From: DASVAL01 sp035649575
Lineage (GTDB): Bacteria; Planctomycetota; UBA1135; UBA2386
DNA: 17,961 nt
Direction: 5' to 3'
NCBI GenBank assembly: GCA_035649575.1
Contig: DASRJH010000308.1
Coordinates: 1 to 17,961 of the forward strand
Both the position numbers and the translations under genes were made by a program. Below are positions 7,461 to 15,990 of this stretch, in pieces. The notes under the pieces were generated by a model. It did no database searches. It was given only the letters and a program-made list of their open reading frames with translations, and was not told the origin of the DNA. Each line of letters opens with the position of its first letter. Position 1 is the stretch's first letter.

Positions 7461-10145
7461 CTAGCGGCTCGACGCGCCGCCGGCGGCAGCCCAGGCAGGG
7501 TCGTCCTCGTGTGCGTTGCCCGAACCGAAGTTCTGCACCCAGTAGCGTCCGTCGGCCCCGATCCCGACTTCGCGGTGGCTCGGAGACAGCAGATTGCGGT
7601 GGTGCCCCGACGAGGTGAGCCACCCGTTGTGCGCGCCCTGGGCCCCGTCGGCGAGCGCGATGTTCTCACTGACGCCGAAGTTGTAGCCCTGAAGCCGCAT
7701 GCGGTCGTATGGCGTGACGCGACCCGGCGTCGGCGACATGTGGTTGAAGTAGCCGAGACGCGACATCTCCTCCGCGTGCCCCTGCGCGGCGTCGCACACG
7801 GCTCGCACGAGCGCGAGTGGCCGATGCCGGAACATCGCGCGGTAGTCGTTCGTGATCTTGAGCTGTTCGCGCGCCGCCGAGTTCACCTGCTTGCCGATCA
7901 GGGCGTTGTAGGCCTCGATGTGGCGCCACTCCTCGAGTTCCGCGCGCTCGGCCGCAGACGTGCAATAGTCGGCGATCCCGATGCTGTCGCCGGCCGGCAG
8001 CGCGCGCGCCCACTCGGCCTGCGCCAGGCTCTGCGAGTCGAGCTCGCCGGATTCCGCGAGCACTCGAGCCACCCAGTCGAGGCGATCGAGGTCGGCGCGC
8101 AAGCTCGCCGGAACACGAACGCGCAGCCGTTGGTCCTGCCACAACGTGCGCACCGCGTCGACGCGACGCTCGACCTCGGCCTGCACATCGAGATACTCGC
8201 CGTATCTCTGGCCCGAGACGGCCGGCGGCTTGAACGGGTAGAAGTACTTGACCTCGTCGTAGATCAGGTCTCTCGCGTGCTTGCGGGCCTGATCGAGCAG
8301 CACGCGCTGCTCGCCCAACCTCTCGACCTGCTTCTTGAGCGTGCTGGTCTGCAGCTTCTCGATCTGCTGGCCGAACTCCTTGCGGCAGGCGGCCACCATG
8401 ACCGCCACGGCGTCGGCACCGGCCGCGCGGGCCTCGACGACGAGCGCATCGCGCGGTCCGGGGTTCTTGTCGCGCAGTGCCGCGGAGAGCCGCGCGCCGA
8501 GCTTCTGCGCCTGCTTCTCGACCTCGATCGAACGGGCCGAGACGAAACCGGTCTTGCCCAACTGGTAGCCCAGCGCATCGAGCGGCTCGCCACGGCCGCT
8601 CGCGAGCACACGGTCGATCGCGGCCTTGAGGCTCGCGTCCGCGCGCAGGGCCTTGGCCAACCAGGCTTCGGCGCGGTCCTTGTCGCCGTGGTTGTAGAGC
8701 AGCGTCGCCGCGCCCAACACGGCCTTGCCCCCCGCAGCCGATTGCTCGGCGAGCGAATGGACACCGTCGGCCGGGATGTCGTTCCAGGTGAGCCGCTTCT
8801 GTCCCTCGGTCGTGGTGGCCAGCAACACGGTGCCTTCGGTCGCACACAGCTCGACGGAACCCGCGGTCGAGGTGGTCGTGAGTTTGCGACCCGTCGCGAG
8901 CACCGCGGCGATGCTCTCGTGCCAGGCCGCCTGCAGTTCGGCTTCCTCGGCACGGCGCAGCAGCCGCCCGGCGAAGTCCGCATCCCTGTCCTTGACCAGA
9001 GCCGCGGCCTCGCGCAACAGACCCGCAGTCTCGGCAAAGGCGGCGCGTGCTTCAGCGGCGCGCACGGACTCCATCTTCACGCGCACGCTCGCGAGCGAGG
9101 CGATGAGCGCCGACTCGTCGCCCTTCCCGGGCTGGATCTTCGCAGCGGCCAAACGCGCGGCCAGCGCGACCACGGCTTCGGCCTTGGCGAGTTCCTCGGC
9201 CAACGATCCGAACTCCGGTGTGGCCGGGAAGCGATGGCGGGCCTTCGCCAGCAGCGAGACGGCGTCCGCCGCTTTCGTGGCCCCTACGGTGCGCGCCTCG
9301 TCGATCACTGCCTGCAGCGCGACCTTCGCGCTCTTGCGCATTTCGCTGAGCTGGTCGCGCGCCCGCGCTGCGGCCTCGGCATCCTCGGCATCAGCCTGGG
9401 CTGCTTGCAGCAACGCGATCGCCTGCGCGAACATGCCCTGTTCGGCGAGACGCTTGGCTTCGGCGACGCTCGCGGCGGCCCGGTCGAGACGGGCCGGCGC
9501 CGACTTCGGTGTTGCAGCTTGAACCCGCGCGGACTCCTTGATCGCAGGCGTTTGGGGCCAGCTCGATGGCCGCGCGGGCGCGTCCGCTGGATCCTTCCGC
9601 AGCGGGGTATCTGCCGGCAGCGGGGTATCTGCCGGCAGCGGCGTGATCACGAGCTTCGGCCGGCGCAACATCAGTTCGTTGAGGTTCTCGCCCGCGAGCA
9701 GGCAGCCTGCCGCGATCTGTTCGTTGCCCTCCCCCTCCAGGTTCAGCTTCTCGAGTCTGGCCTTCCAGAACGTGTAACCCCTCTTGGAGTCCGGCTCGAG
9801 GATCTCCTTCTCGAGCCGCTCCTTGGCCATCTCGACGTCGCGCAGCGCCTTGTGTTCCATCTCGAGACGCTGCAACCGATCGTCGGTTGCGAGCGCCCAC
9901 TCGGTTCGCAACCGTTCGATCGCCGTCGCAGCCTGCGCCAACTGCCCGCTCTGCCGGTGGCGCGCGATCGAGTTCAGCTCGTTTCGGACGCCTCCCTGCA
10001 ACAGATACGTACCGACTGCGATCAACACGCCGACGACAACGACCGGGACGAGCTTCACCGCGACCTTGCGCCACGGTGCGCGCCGCCTGGAGAGCGGCGC
10101 CGGGGTTTCAGACTGCGAGTCGGAATCGGGAACTTGGACATCCAT
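7461..10145 (-). CDS. Membrane-anchored helical protein with C-terminal CAP (SCP/PR1) domain
   Basis: This is an 894-residue protein. The start at 10145 is chosen because a short polar, basic N-terminus then leads into one transmembrane helix (about 30-48); the frame runs open to 10592 but that extension is compositionally non-coding and lies under the divergent gene. The bulk (about 50-755) is Ala/Glu/Lys/Arg-rich and predicted helical, with tandem-helix (TPR-like) stretches such as AEAWLAKALRADASL. The CAP domain covers about 763-880, with H790, NHMSPTPG (His802), a SENIA motif (Glu827), GHHRNLL (His848/849) and YWVQNFG at the end, resembling bacterial CAP proteins of the YkwD type. With one N-terminal helix, the helical region and CAP domain should sit outside the cytoplasmic membrane. 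Its partner or substrate is unknown; some CAP domains bind lipids or have been linked to proteolysis. Confidence 0.93.
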   Translation of the reverse strand: MDVQVPDSDSQSETPAPLSRRRAPWRKVAVKLVPVVVVGVLIAVGTYLLQGGVRNELNSIARHRQSGQLAQAATAIERLRTEWALATDDRLQRLEMEHKALRDVEMAKERLEKEILEPDSKRGYTFWKARLEKLNLEGEGNEQIAAGCLLAGENLNELMLRRPKLVITPLPADTPLPADTPLRKDPADAPARPSSWPQTPAIKESARVQAATPKSAPARLDRAAASVAEAKRLAEQGMFAQAIALLQAAQADAEDAEAAARARDQLSEMRKSAKVALQAVIDEARTVGATKAADAVSLLAKARHRFPATPEFGSLAEELAKAEAVVALAARLAAAKIQPGKGDESALIASLASVRVKMESVRAAEARAAFAETAGLLREAAALVKDRDADFAGRLLRRAEEAELQAAWHESIAAVLATGRKLTTTSTAGSVELCATEGTVLLATTTEGQKRLTWNDIPADGVHSLAEQSAAGGKAVLGAATLLYNHGDKDRAEAWLAKALRADASLKAAIDRVLASGRGEPLDALGYQLGKTGFVSARSIEVEKQAQKLGARLSAALRDKNPGPRDALVVEARAAGADAVAVMVAACRKEFGQQIEKLQTSTLKKQVERLGEQRVLLDQARKHARDLIYDEVKYFYPFKPPAVSGQRYGEYLDVQAEVERRVDAVRTLWQDQRLRVRVPASLRADLDRLDWVARVLAESGELDSQSLAQAEWARALPAGDSIGIADYCTSAAERAELEEWRHIEAYNALIGKQVNSAAREQLKITNDYRAMFRHRPLALVRAVCDAAQGHAEEMSRLGYFNHMSPTPGRVTPYDRMRLQGYNFGVSENIALADGAQGAHNGWLTSSGHHRNLLSPSHREVGIGADGRYWVQNFGSGNAHEDDPAWAAAGGASSR
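9597..9650. repeat. Short tandem 18-base repeat inside the CAP-protein gene
   Basis: An 18-base unit (gccggcagcggggtatct) occurs twice with a partial copy on each side. On the coding strand it yields LPADTPLPADTPL, a proline-rich linker between the two helical parts of the protein. Unit number may vary between strains. Confidence 0.7.
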
Positions 10146-10200
10146 GCGAGAAACTGGACGAACGACGCGTCGCAACCACGAAGGCTCAGGGGGGCGCTGG

Positions 10201-10230
10201 ATCCTACCCGGTTGCGGCCAGTGCGGGTAA
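10201..10230 (-). promoter_or_regulatory. Putative promoter of the CAP-protein gene
   Basis: Reading the minus strand, TTACCC (10230-10225) and TAGGAT (10206-10201) are 18 bases apart. The leader to the ATG at 10145 would be about 50 bases. The -35 half is weak. Confidence 0.35.
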
Positions 10231-10282
10231 GGGCGTTCGCACGCGGATCGAGCGGCGAGATGCGTATGCGCGCGCACGCCGC

Positions 10283-10288
10283 TAGACT
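10283..10288 (+). promoter_or_regulatory. Putative -10 element of the two-gene membrane operon
   Basis: TAGACT ends 7 bases before the GTG at 10296. No Shine-Dalgarno and no recognisable -35 are present. Transcription would start at about the start codon. Confidence 0.4.
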
Positions 10289-10295
10289 GCCCCCG

Positions 10296-10712
10296 GTGTC
10301 CTCGTCCCGGTGGTCCGTCGTCACCGCCCTGGTGCTGATCCACATCGGCTGGGGCCTGCTGCGCGTCCCACGAGTGGTCGTCGGCAGGCGGCTCGACGAC
10401 ATCGCCGGCTACCGGCAGCAAGGGGAGGTCGAGCGCTTGTTCGACGCAAGCAAGCTCGAAGGTGCCGCAGCCGTGTCGTGGGTTCGCGAGCATGCTGCGC
10501 CCGACAGTGTCGTGCTCTGGTCGGGCTCCGAGCTCGGGGCCATGGAATTCACGGCGGCGTTCCTCTGGCCTCGCCTCGTCGTCGACGCGCATCGCTGTGG
10601 GGACGCAACGACTTTCGCGGGGCGCAAGATCGCCGTGGCCACCGTGGCCGGACGCACAGGCCGCATCACACTCGTCACGTCGCGAACGGCCGTGTCCGTC
10701 GAGGTGCGCTAG
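10296..10712 (+). CDS. Small membrane-anchored protein preceding a GT-C-like gene
   Basis: This 138-residue product starts at GTG 10296. The frame is open far upstream, but that part is the complement of the CAP gene, and only the GTG places an N-terminal hydrophobic helix (about 7-27) correctly. After a basic stretch, residues about 45-135 form a small alpha/beta domain with AAAVSWVREHAAPDSVVLWS and later strands. This resembles the extracytoplasmic domain that often follows the membrane part of GT-C glycosyltransferases (WLREN.PPDAVVL-type segments); that is an inference from memory of the pattern. The stop TAG shares its G with the GTG of the next gene, so the pair is translationally coupled. 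It may be a detached accessory domain of its neighbour. No enzymatic motif is visible. Confidence 0.75.
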   Translation: MSSSRWSVVTALVLIHIGWGLLRVPRVVVGRRLDDIAGYRQQGEVERLFDASKLEGAAAVSWVREHAAPDSVVLWSGSELGAMEFTAAFLWPRLVVDAHRCGDATTFAGRKIAVATVAGRTGRITLVTSRTAVSVEVR

Positions 10713-12181
10713 TGCGCCTCGTCGTAGCGGAACGATGTGTGCTGACTCTGTTCGCCGCCTATGCCTGCCTCGGTGTGGCCGGGTCGTGCTGGCTGCTCAT
10801 GCATGGCACGGTGCCGGATTGGCTGCTTCCGGTGGCCATCGCGATCGGGTTGGCCGCGGCCTGCCTGCACCGGCCAGCGCCGCTCGCGCCTTCGGCCGCG
10901 ACGCCGCGCTGGCAGACGATCCTGATCGTGCTCGCGCTGGCGGGCCTCGTGACGATCATGGCCTACGGCGCCCTCGCCACGGAGTCACGCCACTGGGATG
11001 GCGTCGTCGCCTGGGATCTCAAGGCGAAGGCGCTGGCCGTCGAACCGACGTTGGAGCAACCGTTCTTCCGCGACGCGGCTGTCTACAGCCACAGCCGCGA
11101 CTATCCGTTGTTGCAGCCGCTCGCACTGGCCCTCGCCGAACGCTGGGGACTGCCGGGCCGGCTGCTGTTCCCCGCCGCATACTTGTCGATCCTCATCGCG
11201 GTCGCGGCCGCGGCCCGCCGCGCCGGCTGCAGCAACCGCAGCGCGCTGCTGTTCGGCCTCGCTTGTGGCGTCACCCCGATGTTCATAGCGCCTGCGAGCG
11301 GCGGCTTCGACTCTGGTTACGCGGACGGCATGCTGGCCGCGTCGCTCGCCGCGGTCGCACTCGGCGTAACGAGCCGTGCTCCGGTGTTCGTCGCGATCGG
11401 CACGCTCGTCATGGTGATGCAGAAGCCCGAGGGATTGCCCTACGCGGGCATCCTCGCGGCGGCGTTCTGGCTCGGCCGTGACACGGTGATGCTGCGCGCG
11501 AGTGCCATCGCGGGCGCAGCAGGCGGCGCCATCGTGCTCGCGCTGCAGCACGACCTGCACAGTTTTGGTCACCCCACGCAGATCGGCCCGACATTCCTCG
11601 TGGTCTTCGCATCGGCGGCGGTCGCACTGGGCCTCGACCTCGCGTTGCGTCGGTTCGGCACATCGTGGCGCTGGCGCGCGGGGTCGCTGCTGGTCGCGGC
11701 GCCGCTCGCCTTCGTGAGCCTCGCTCTCGCGAACGGCGGCGACGGAGTCGTCGGCACCCATCTCGCGAACGTGGACCAGGTCGGCGATCGGCTCGAGCGG
11801 TTGCCGCGCGTGCTGTTGTTCATGTTGCACTGGACGTTGGGCAGCGGCCGCTTTGCCTTGACGTTCTGGTTGCCGGTGGTCATCGGATTCGCGCAGTGGC
11901 GGTGCTCTGGCACTGTCGCCCCTGCGCTTCGAACATGGTTCCTGCTGGCCGTGCCGGTGTGCTGTGCGCCGTTCCTGCTGGCACCGATCGAGGACCTCGA
12001 ACATCACCTGCGTTCGACGATGCCGCGATTGCTGCTGCATTGGTGCGGCGTCATGTGGATCTGGAGTGGCGTGCAGCCGCGGCCCGTGAACATGCCTCAC
12101 GTGAGCGAGTCGTTCTCCCGCGATGAGCGAGCATTGGTTGCGGGACAACCGCGTCAGCCGCGTGCCGAAGCCCGCGGGTGA
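10712..12181 (+). CDS. GT-C-like multi-pass membrane protein (probable lipid-linked sugar glycosyltransferase)
   Basis: This 489-residue protein has about ten to twelve hydrophobic helices, starting at about residue 8. I start it at the GTG at 10712, which overlaps the previous stop by one base; the open frame reaches back to 10310 but overlaps the preceding gene. The first large extracytoplasmic loop contains HWDGVVAWDLKAKALA (Asp96, Asp102) and then SRDYPLLQPLALAL. This combination matches the loop of RgtA/PMT-like GT-C enzymes, in which an acidic residue acts in transfer of sugar from a polyprenyl-phosphate donor. Assignment to GT-C is by pattern; donor and acceptor are unknown. The C-terminus is short, polar and cytosolic. 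The stop lies 23 bases from the convergent kinase gene. Confidence 0.8.
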   Translation: MRLVVAERCVLTLFAAYACLGVAGSCWLLMHGTVPDWLLPVAIAIGLAAACLHRPAPLAPSAATPRWQTILIVLALAGLVTIMAYGALATESRHWDGVVAWDLKAKALAVEPTLEQPFFRDAAVYSHSRDYPLLQPLALALAERWGLPGRLLFPAAYLSILIAVAAAARRAGCSNRSALLFGLACGVTPMFIAPASGGFDSGYADGMLAASLAAVALGVTSRAPVFVAIGTLVMVMQKPEGLPYAGILAAAFWLGRDTVMLRASAIAGAAGGAIVLALQHDLHSFGHPTQIGPTFLVVFASAAVALGLDLALRRFGTSWRWRAGSLLVAAPLAFVSLALANGGDGVVGTHLANVDQVGDRLERLPRVLLFMLHWTLGSGRFALTFWLPVVIGFAQWRCSGTVAPALRTWFLLAVPVCCAPFLLAPIEDLEHHLRSTMPRLLLHWCGVMWIWSGVQPRPVNMPHVSESFSRDERALVAGQPRQPRAEARG

Positions 12182-12204
12182 CGGGTTCGTTTTGGGTTCC
12201 GTGG

Positions 12205-15200
12205 TCAGCGTCCTGCTTGTCGGGCTGCACTCTCCGCGAACCGGACACAGTAGGGAACGGTGTCCCACAGCCGCGCGGTGTTGTCACACGAGGCAGTGAG
12301 GATGCGCGTGCCGTCGGGACTGAAGCACGCGCCCTGGACCCAGTTCTCGTGTCCACGCAGGACCGCGGTCTCCTTCCAGGTAGCGACGTCCCACAGTCGC
12401 GCGGTGCTGTCCAAGGAGCCAGTGAGGACGCGGGTGCCGTCGGGGCTGAATGACGCGCACCACAAAGGGTCTTCGTGTCCACGCAGGACCGCAGTCTCCT
12501 TGCCGGTGGCGGCGTCCCAGACTCGGGCGGTGTGGTCGTCGGATGCCGTGACGACCCAGGCACCGTCGGGGCTGAACGACGCTGACGTGACCCCTTCCTT
12601 GTGTCCACGCAGGACCGCGGTCTCCTTGCCCGTGACGGCGTCCCAGAGTCGAGCGGTCCTGTCCTCGGAAGCCGTGACGACGCGAGTGCCGTCGGGACTG
12701 AACGAAGCCGTGAAGGGAATGAGCGCAACGACGCTCCGCTTACGTGCTTCGTGTGCACGCAGAACCGCGGTCTCCTTGCCCGTCGCGGTGTCCCACAGCT
12801 TGGCAATCTGGTCCCCGGAGGCAGTGAGGACGCGCGTGCCGTCGGAACTGAACGACGCTTGATCGACCGAGTGCTCGTGTCTCAGGACCGCGGTCTCCCT
12901 GCCAGTCGTGGCGTCCCACAGTCGTGCGGTCTTGTCGCGCGATGCGGTAACGATGCGGGTGCCGTCGGGGCTGAACGACGCGGATCGCACGCAGCCTTCG
13001 TGTCCACGCAGGATCGTCGTCTCCTTGCCCGTGGTCACGTCCCAGATTCGGGCCGTCTTGTCGTCAGAGGCTGTGACGGCTCGGGCGCCGTCCGGGCTGA
13101 ATGACGCCGACCCCACCGCGCCTTCGTGTCCACGCAGGATCGCGGTGACCTTGCCCGTGTTGGTGTCCCAGAGTCGGGCGGTGCCATCGACCGAAGCTGT
13201 GACAGCACGGGCACCATCGGGGTTGAACGACGCAGACGAGACATATCCTCTGTGTCCACTCAGGACCGCGGTCTCCTTCTCGATGGCGGCGTTCCAGAGT
13301 CGCGCGGTGTTGTCGTGAGACGCGGTGACTACGCGGGTGCCGTCGGAACTGAACGACGCCGACCAGACCCGGCCTTCGTGTCCACGCAAGACCGCGATCT
13401 CCTTGCCCGTGGCGGCATCCCAGAGTCGGGCGGTCTTGTCGAAAGACGCTGTGACGACTCGGGTGCCGTCGGGGCTGAACGACGCACGCCAGATCGGGCC
13501 TTCGTGTCCACGCAGGACCGCAGCCTCCTTGCCGGTGGCGACGTCCCAGATTCGAACGGTCTTGTCCTGAGACGCCGTGACGACCCGGGTGCCGTCGGGG
13601 CTGAAGGACGTGGAGAAGACACTGAATTCGTGTCCACGCAGGACCGCGGTCTCCTTGCCCGTAGCGGCGTCCCAGAGTCGGGCGCTCCCGTCGTCAGAGC
13701 CTGTGGCGATGCGCGCACCGTCGGGACTGAACGACGGTTCGCGGATCCTGGCTCCGTGCCCGCGCAAGACTGCAGTCTCCTTTCCCGTGGCGGCGTCCCA
13801 CACTCGCGCGGTGTGGTCCTCGGAGCCAGTCAGGATGCGCATGCCGTCGGAACTGAACGACGACGACGTGACGGGGCCCTCGTGTCCCCGCAAGACTGCG
13901 ACCTCCTGGCCCGTGGCAGCGTCCCATACTCGCGCGGTGTGGTCGCCAGACGCTGTGACGACGCGGGTGCCGTCCGGGCTGAACGACGCCGACCAGACCT
14001 CCTCCCCGTGTCGCAGGACTGCGGTCTCCTTGCCGGTGGCGGCGTCACAGAGTCGGGCGGTCCCGTCGTCGGAGGCCGTGACGACGCGCGTGCCGTCGCG
14101 ACTGAACGACGCCGACCAGACGCGGCCTTCGTGTCCACGCAGGACAACGGTCCCTTTTCCCGTGGCGGCGTCCCAGAGTCGGGCTGTCCTGTCGTCAGAA
14201 GTCGAGACGACGCGGGTGCCGTCCGGGCTGAACGACGCCGACCAGATCCGGTGTTCGTGTCCACGCAGGACCGCGAGGCTCGCGTCGGAGGATGCGTGAA
14301 GATACCTCCACTCCCAGCCTCGGAACTCGACGGGGGCTTGGGCGAGAAAGGCATTCATGTTGCCTATCTCGTTGGTGCGCAAGGCAGCCCAAGCCGCAGC
14401 GATGGTTGCGAAGTAGGCCTCCCGGCGCGCCAGGTCGCGGTCCTTCGTCGCCTGGGTGGAGAGGCGCGCATTGTCGATGGCGAACCAGGCGGTGGCGATG
14501 ACTCCAGCGATGATCGCGAGCAAGACCAAGGTCGCAGCGATCAACTGGCCGCGGTATCGGCGCCCGAACTTGCGCAGTCGATAGCCGAGACTGGGCGGAC
14601 ATGCGACTACGGGCTCTCCGCGCAGGTATCTGCCTACGTCGGCGGCGAACTCGCTGGCCGTCTGGTAGCGGCGCGTGCGGTCTTTCTCGATGGGCTTCAT
14701 CACGACCCAGTCGAGTTCGGTTCGCAGTTGCCGCAACAGGGCGGGTGCAGTGGTGCGTCGTTGGCTGGCGACCTGGTCCCGGCTGGCACCGAGTGAGGAG
14801 AGCCGCGTGCTCGGCTTCAGCGGGTCGACTTCGCGAATGACGCGCTGTACTTCGAGCAGACCTGCTTTGCGCAGCTCGACCGCAGGGAAGGGCAGGGTTC
14901 CCGTCAGCAGCTCGTAGAGCAGGACTCCGAGCGAGTAGACGTCGGTCCGCGTGTCGATGTCGAGACCGTCGAGGCCGGCTTGCTCGGGGGACATGTATTC
15001 GGGCGTGCCGATGATCTGTCCCTGCTCGGTGAACATGGTCGCCTCGACGAGGCGGTGGTCCGTGGCACGAGCGAGGCCGAAGTCGATGACCTTCACGCGA
15101 GCGTCGCCATCGACGACGGACACCAGGATGTTGGATGGCTTGAGGTCGCGGTGGATGACGCCCTTCGTGTGCGCGTGCTGCACTGCGGAGCAGACCTGCT

Positions 15201-15549
15201 GGAAGAGTTCGAGGCGGTGCTGGAGCGAGAGCTTGCGCTCATCGCAGTACTGCGTGATCGGCAGGCCCTTGACATACTCCATTGCGAAGTAGGGCCGCCC
15301 GCTGTCAGTGGCACCGGCGTCGAAGACCCGAGCGATGTTGTTGTGCTCCATCATCGCCAGGGCCTGCCGCTCGGCCTGGAAGCGGGTCAGGACCTGCTTC
15401 GTGTCCATGCCGAGCTTGATCACCTTGAGCGCGACGCGCCGGCGAACAGGCTCGCGCTGCTCGGCGAGGTAGACCGTGCCCATGCCGCCTGCGCCGATTT
15501 CTTCGAGGACGCGGTACGGCCCAATCTGCGTGGGACGTTCGTCTTCCAC
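12205..15549 (-). CDS. Transmembrane Ser/Thr protein kinase with 16 WD40 repeats
   Basis: This is a 1114-residue protein. The start is GTG at 15549; an in-frame TGA lies four codons upstream. The Hanks-type kinase domain (about 12-320) has the Gly loop GAGGMGTVY (19-27), VALKVIK (Lys42), a likely helix-C Glu60, HRDLKPSN (Asp135), DFG (Asp156) and TPEYMSPEQ, so it should be active. One transmembrane helix lies at about 335-357, then a linker ending in FRGWEWRYL, typical of planctomycete kinases. From about 424 to 1100 there are 16 WD40 blades of about 42 residues with consensus AVLRGHEG.VWSASFSPDGTRVVTAS.D.TARLWDAATGKET. Blades 3 and 12 lack one residue at the GH position and blade 13 carries a roughly 8-residue insertion. 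The array should fold as two propellers outside the membrane and act as sensor or binding platform (inference). Confidence 0.96.
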   Translation of the reverse strand: MEDERPTQIGPYRVLEEIGAGGMGTVYLAEQREPVRRRVALKVIKLGMDTKQVLTRFQAERQALAMMEHNNIARVFDAGATDSGRPYFAMEYVKGLPITQYCDERKLSLQHRLELFQQVCSAVQHAHTKGVIHRDLKPSNILVSVVDGDARVKVIDFGLARATDHRLVEATMFTEQGQIIGTPEYMSPEQAGLDGLDIDTRTDVYSLGVLLYELLTGTLPFPAVELRKAGLLEVQRVIREVDPLKPSTRLSSLGASRDQVASQRRTTAPALLRQLRTELDWVVMKPIEKDRTRRYQTASEFAADVGRYLRGEPVVACPPSLGYRLRKFGRRYRGQLIAATLVLLAIIAGVIATAWFAIDNARLSTQATKDRDLARREAYFATIAAAWAALRTNEIGNMNAFLAQAPVEFRGWEWRYLHASSDASLAVLRGHEHRIWSASFSPDGTRVVSTSDDRTARLWDAATGKGTVVLRGHEGRVWSASFSRDGTRVVTASDDGTARLCDAATGKETAVLRHGEEVWSASFSPDGTRVVTASGDHTARVWDAATGQEVAVLRGHEGPVTSSSFSSDGMRILTGSEDHTARVWDAATGKETAVLRGHGARIREPSFSPDGARIATGSDDGSARLWDAATGKETAVLRGHEFSVFSTSFSPDGTRVVTASQDKTVRIWDVATGKEAAVLRGHEGPIWRASFSPDGTRVVTASFDKTARLWDAATGKEIAVLRGHEGRVWSASFSSDGTRVVTASHDNTARLWNAAIEKETAVLSGHRGYVSSASFNPDGARAVTASVDGTARLWDTNTGKVTAILRGHEGAVGSASFSPDGARAVTASDDKTARIWDVTTGKETTILRGHEGCVRSASFSPDGTRIVTASRDKTARLWDATTGRETAVLRHEHSVDQASFSSDGTRVLTASGDQIAKLWDTATGKETAVLRAHEARKRSVVALIPFTASFSPDGTRVVTASEDRTARLWDAVTGKETAVLRGHKEGVTSASFSPDGAWVVTASDDHTARVWDAATGKETAVLRGHEDPLWCASFSPDGTRVLTGSLDSTARLWDVATWKETAVLRGHENWVQGACFSPDGTRILTASCDNTARLWDTVPYCVRFAESAARQAGR
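12240..14280. repeat. Sixteen tandem copies of a ~126-base unit (WD40 coding)
   Basis: The WD40 part of the kinase gene is a direct repeat at DNA level. Segments such as gtgtccacgcaggaccgc recur about every 126 bases, near 14257, 14131, 13630, 13508, 13382, 13127, 12602, 12477 and others. Identity between units is high, indicating recent duplication or gene conversion. Confidence 0.9.
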
Positions 15550-15632
15550 GAAACGCGATTCTCAGGCCAGGCGAATCGGATCGCCAGAGGGCGGAGCAAT
15601 TCGGCGGATCGATGCCCGTGTCTAGACTGCGG

Positions 15633-15983
15633 TCACACGACGAGCTGGCCGTGACCAAGCGACACGCAGACTCTCGCGCACTCAGCCGATTGTTCGACTC
15701 TGCCCTTGGAACTGGCAGTCGTTCTTGAAGGGTACTCCCCGGACCCCGTCCATGATCCAACCTGCACGTCCTCGATCGCATACCACAGCATGGCGTGCAC
15801 GCTGCCCTTCACTTTCTCGCGTATGTCGCGATTGCGATCGGTGAACGTCACCTTCCCCCGCACCGTGACCGTGCCGTCCGCGCCGACCTCGACGCTCGGT
15901 GGCTTGCTCGAGGGCGGCGGCTCATGCGCTGCTGTGATGGCACAGAGCGCACTGAGCAGCATCGTGCCGAGCCACCCTGTCAT
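15633..15983 (-). CDS. Small secreted protein, unknown function
   Basis: This is a 116-residue product. The ATG at 15983 is chosen over 16007 because a perfect Shine-Dalgarno GGAGGT (15996-15991) lies 7 bases before it and it starts a signal peptide (MTGWLG, hydrophobic to the TAA before HEPPP). After a proline-rich spacer, residues about 30-80 look like beta strands (VEVGADGTVTVRGKVTFTD and the following WYAIEDVQVGSW). The last 30 residues are Ser/Thr/Cys-rich and less convincing, so a frameshift near the end is possible. It precedes the kinase gene on the same strand with 83 bases between. I do not recognise the family. Confidence 0.65.
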   Translation of the reverse strand: MTGWLGTMLLSALCAITAAHEPPPSSKPPSVEVGADGTVTVRGKVTFTDRNRDIREKVKGSVHAMLWYAIEDVQVGSWTGSGEYPSRTTASSKGRVEQSAECARVCVSLGHGQLVV

Positions 15984-15990
15984 GAGCGGC

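Noticed and set aside
7509..10295. Plus-strand open frame opposite the CAP gene
   Set aside because: Only its last part, from GTG 10296, is a real gene. The rest mirrors the helical CAP protein and is Arg-rich without domains.
10146..10592. N-terminal extension of the CAP protein
   Set aside because: It would put about 149 polar residues before the membrane anchor and overlaps the divergent gene; its composition is that of a shadow frame.
10985..12268. 427-codon minus-strand frame
   Set aside because: Antisense to the multi-pass membrane protein; its His/Arg/Gln-rich translation is a shadow of hydrophobic codons.
12240..14280. CRISPR-like regular repetition
   Set aside because: The whole 126-base unit is conserved with no unique spacers, and it encodes WD40 blades in frame.
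13126..14796. 556-codon plus-strand frame with a repeated STQDRGLLARGGVPES-like unit
   Set aside because: It is the complement of the WD40 repeats, so its periodicity is inherited from the kinase gene; no start signal or domain supports it.
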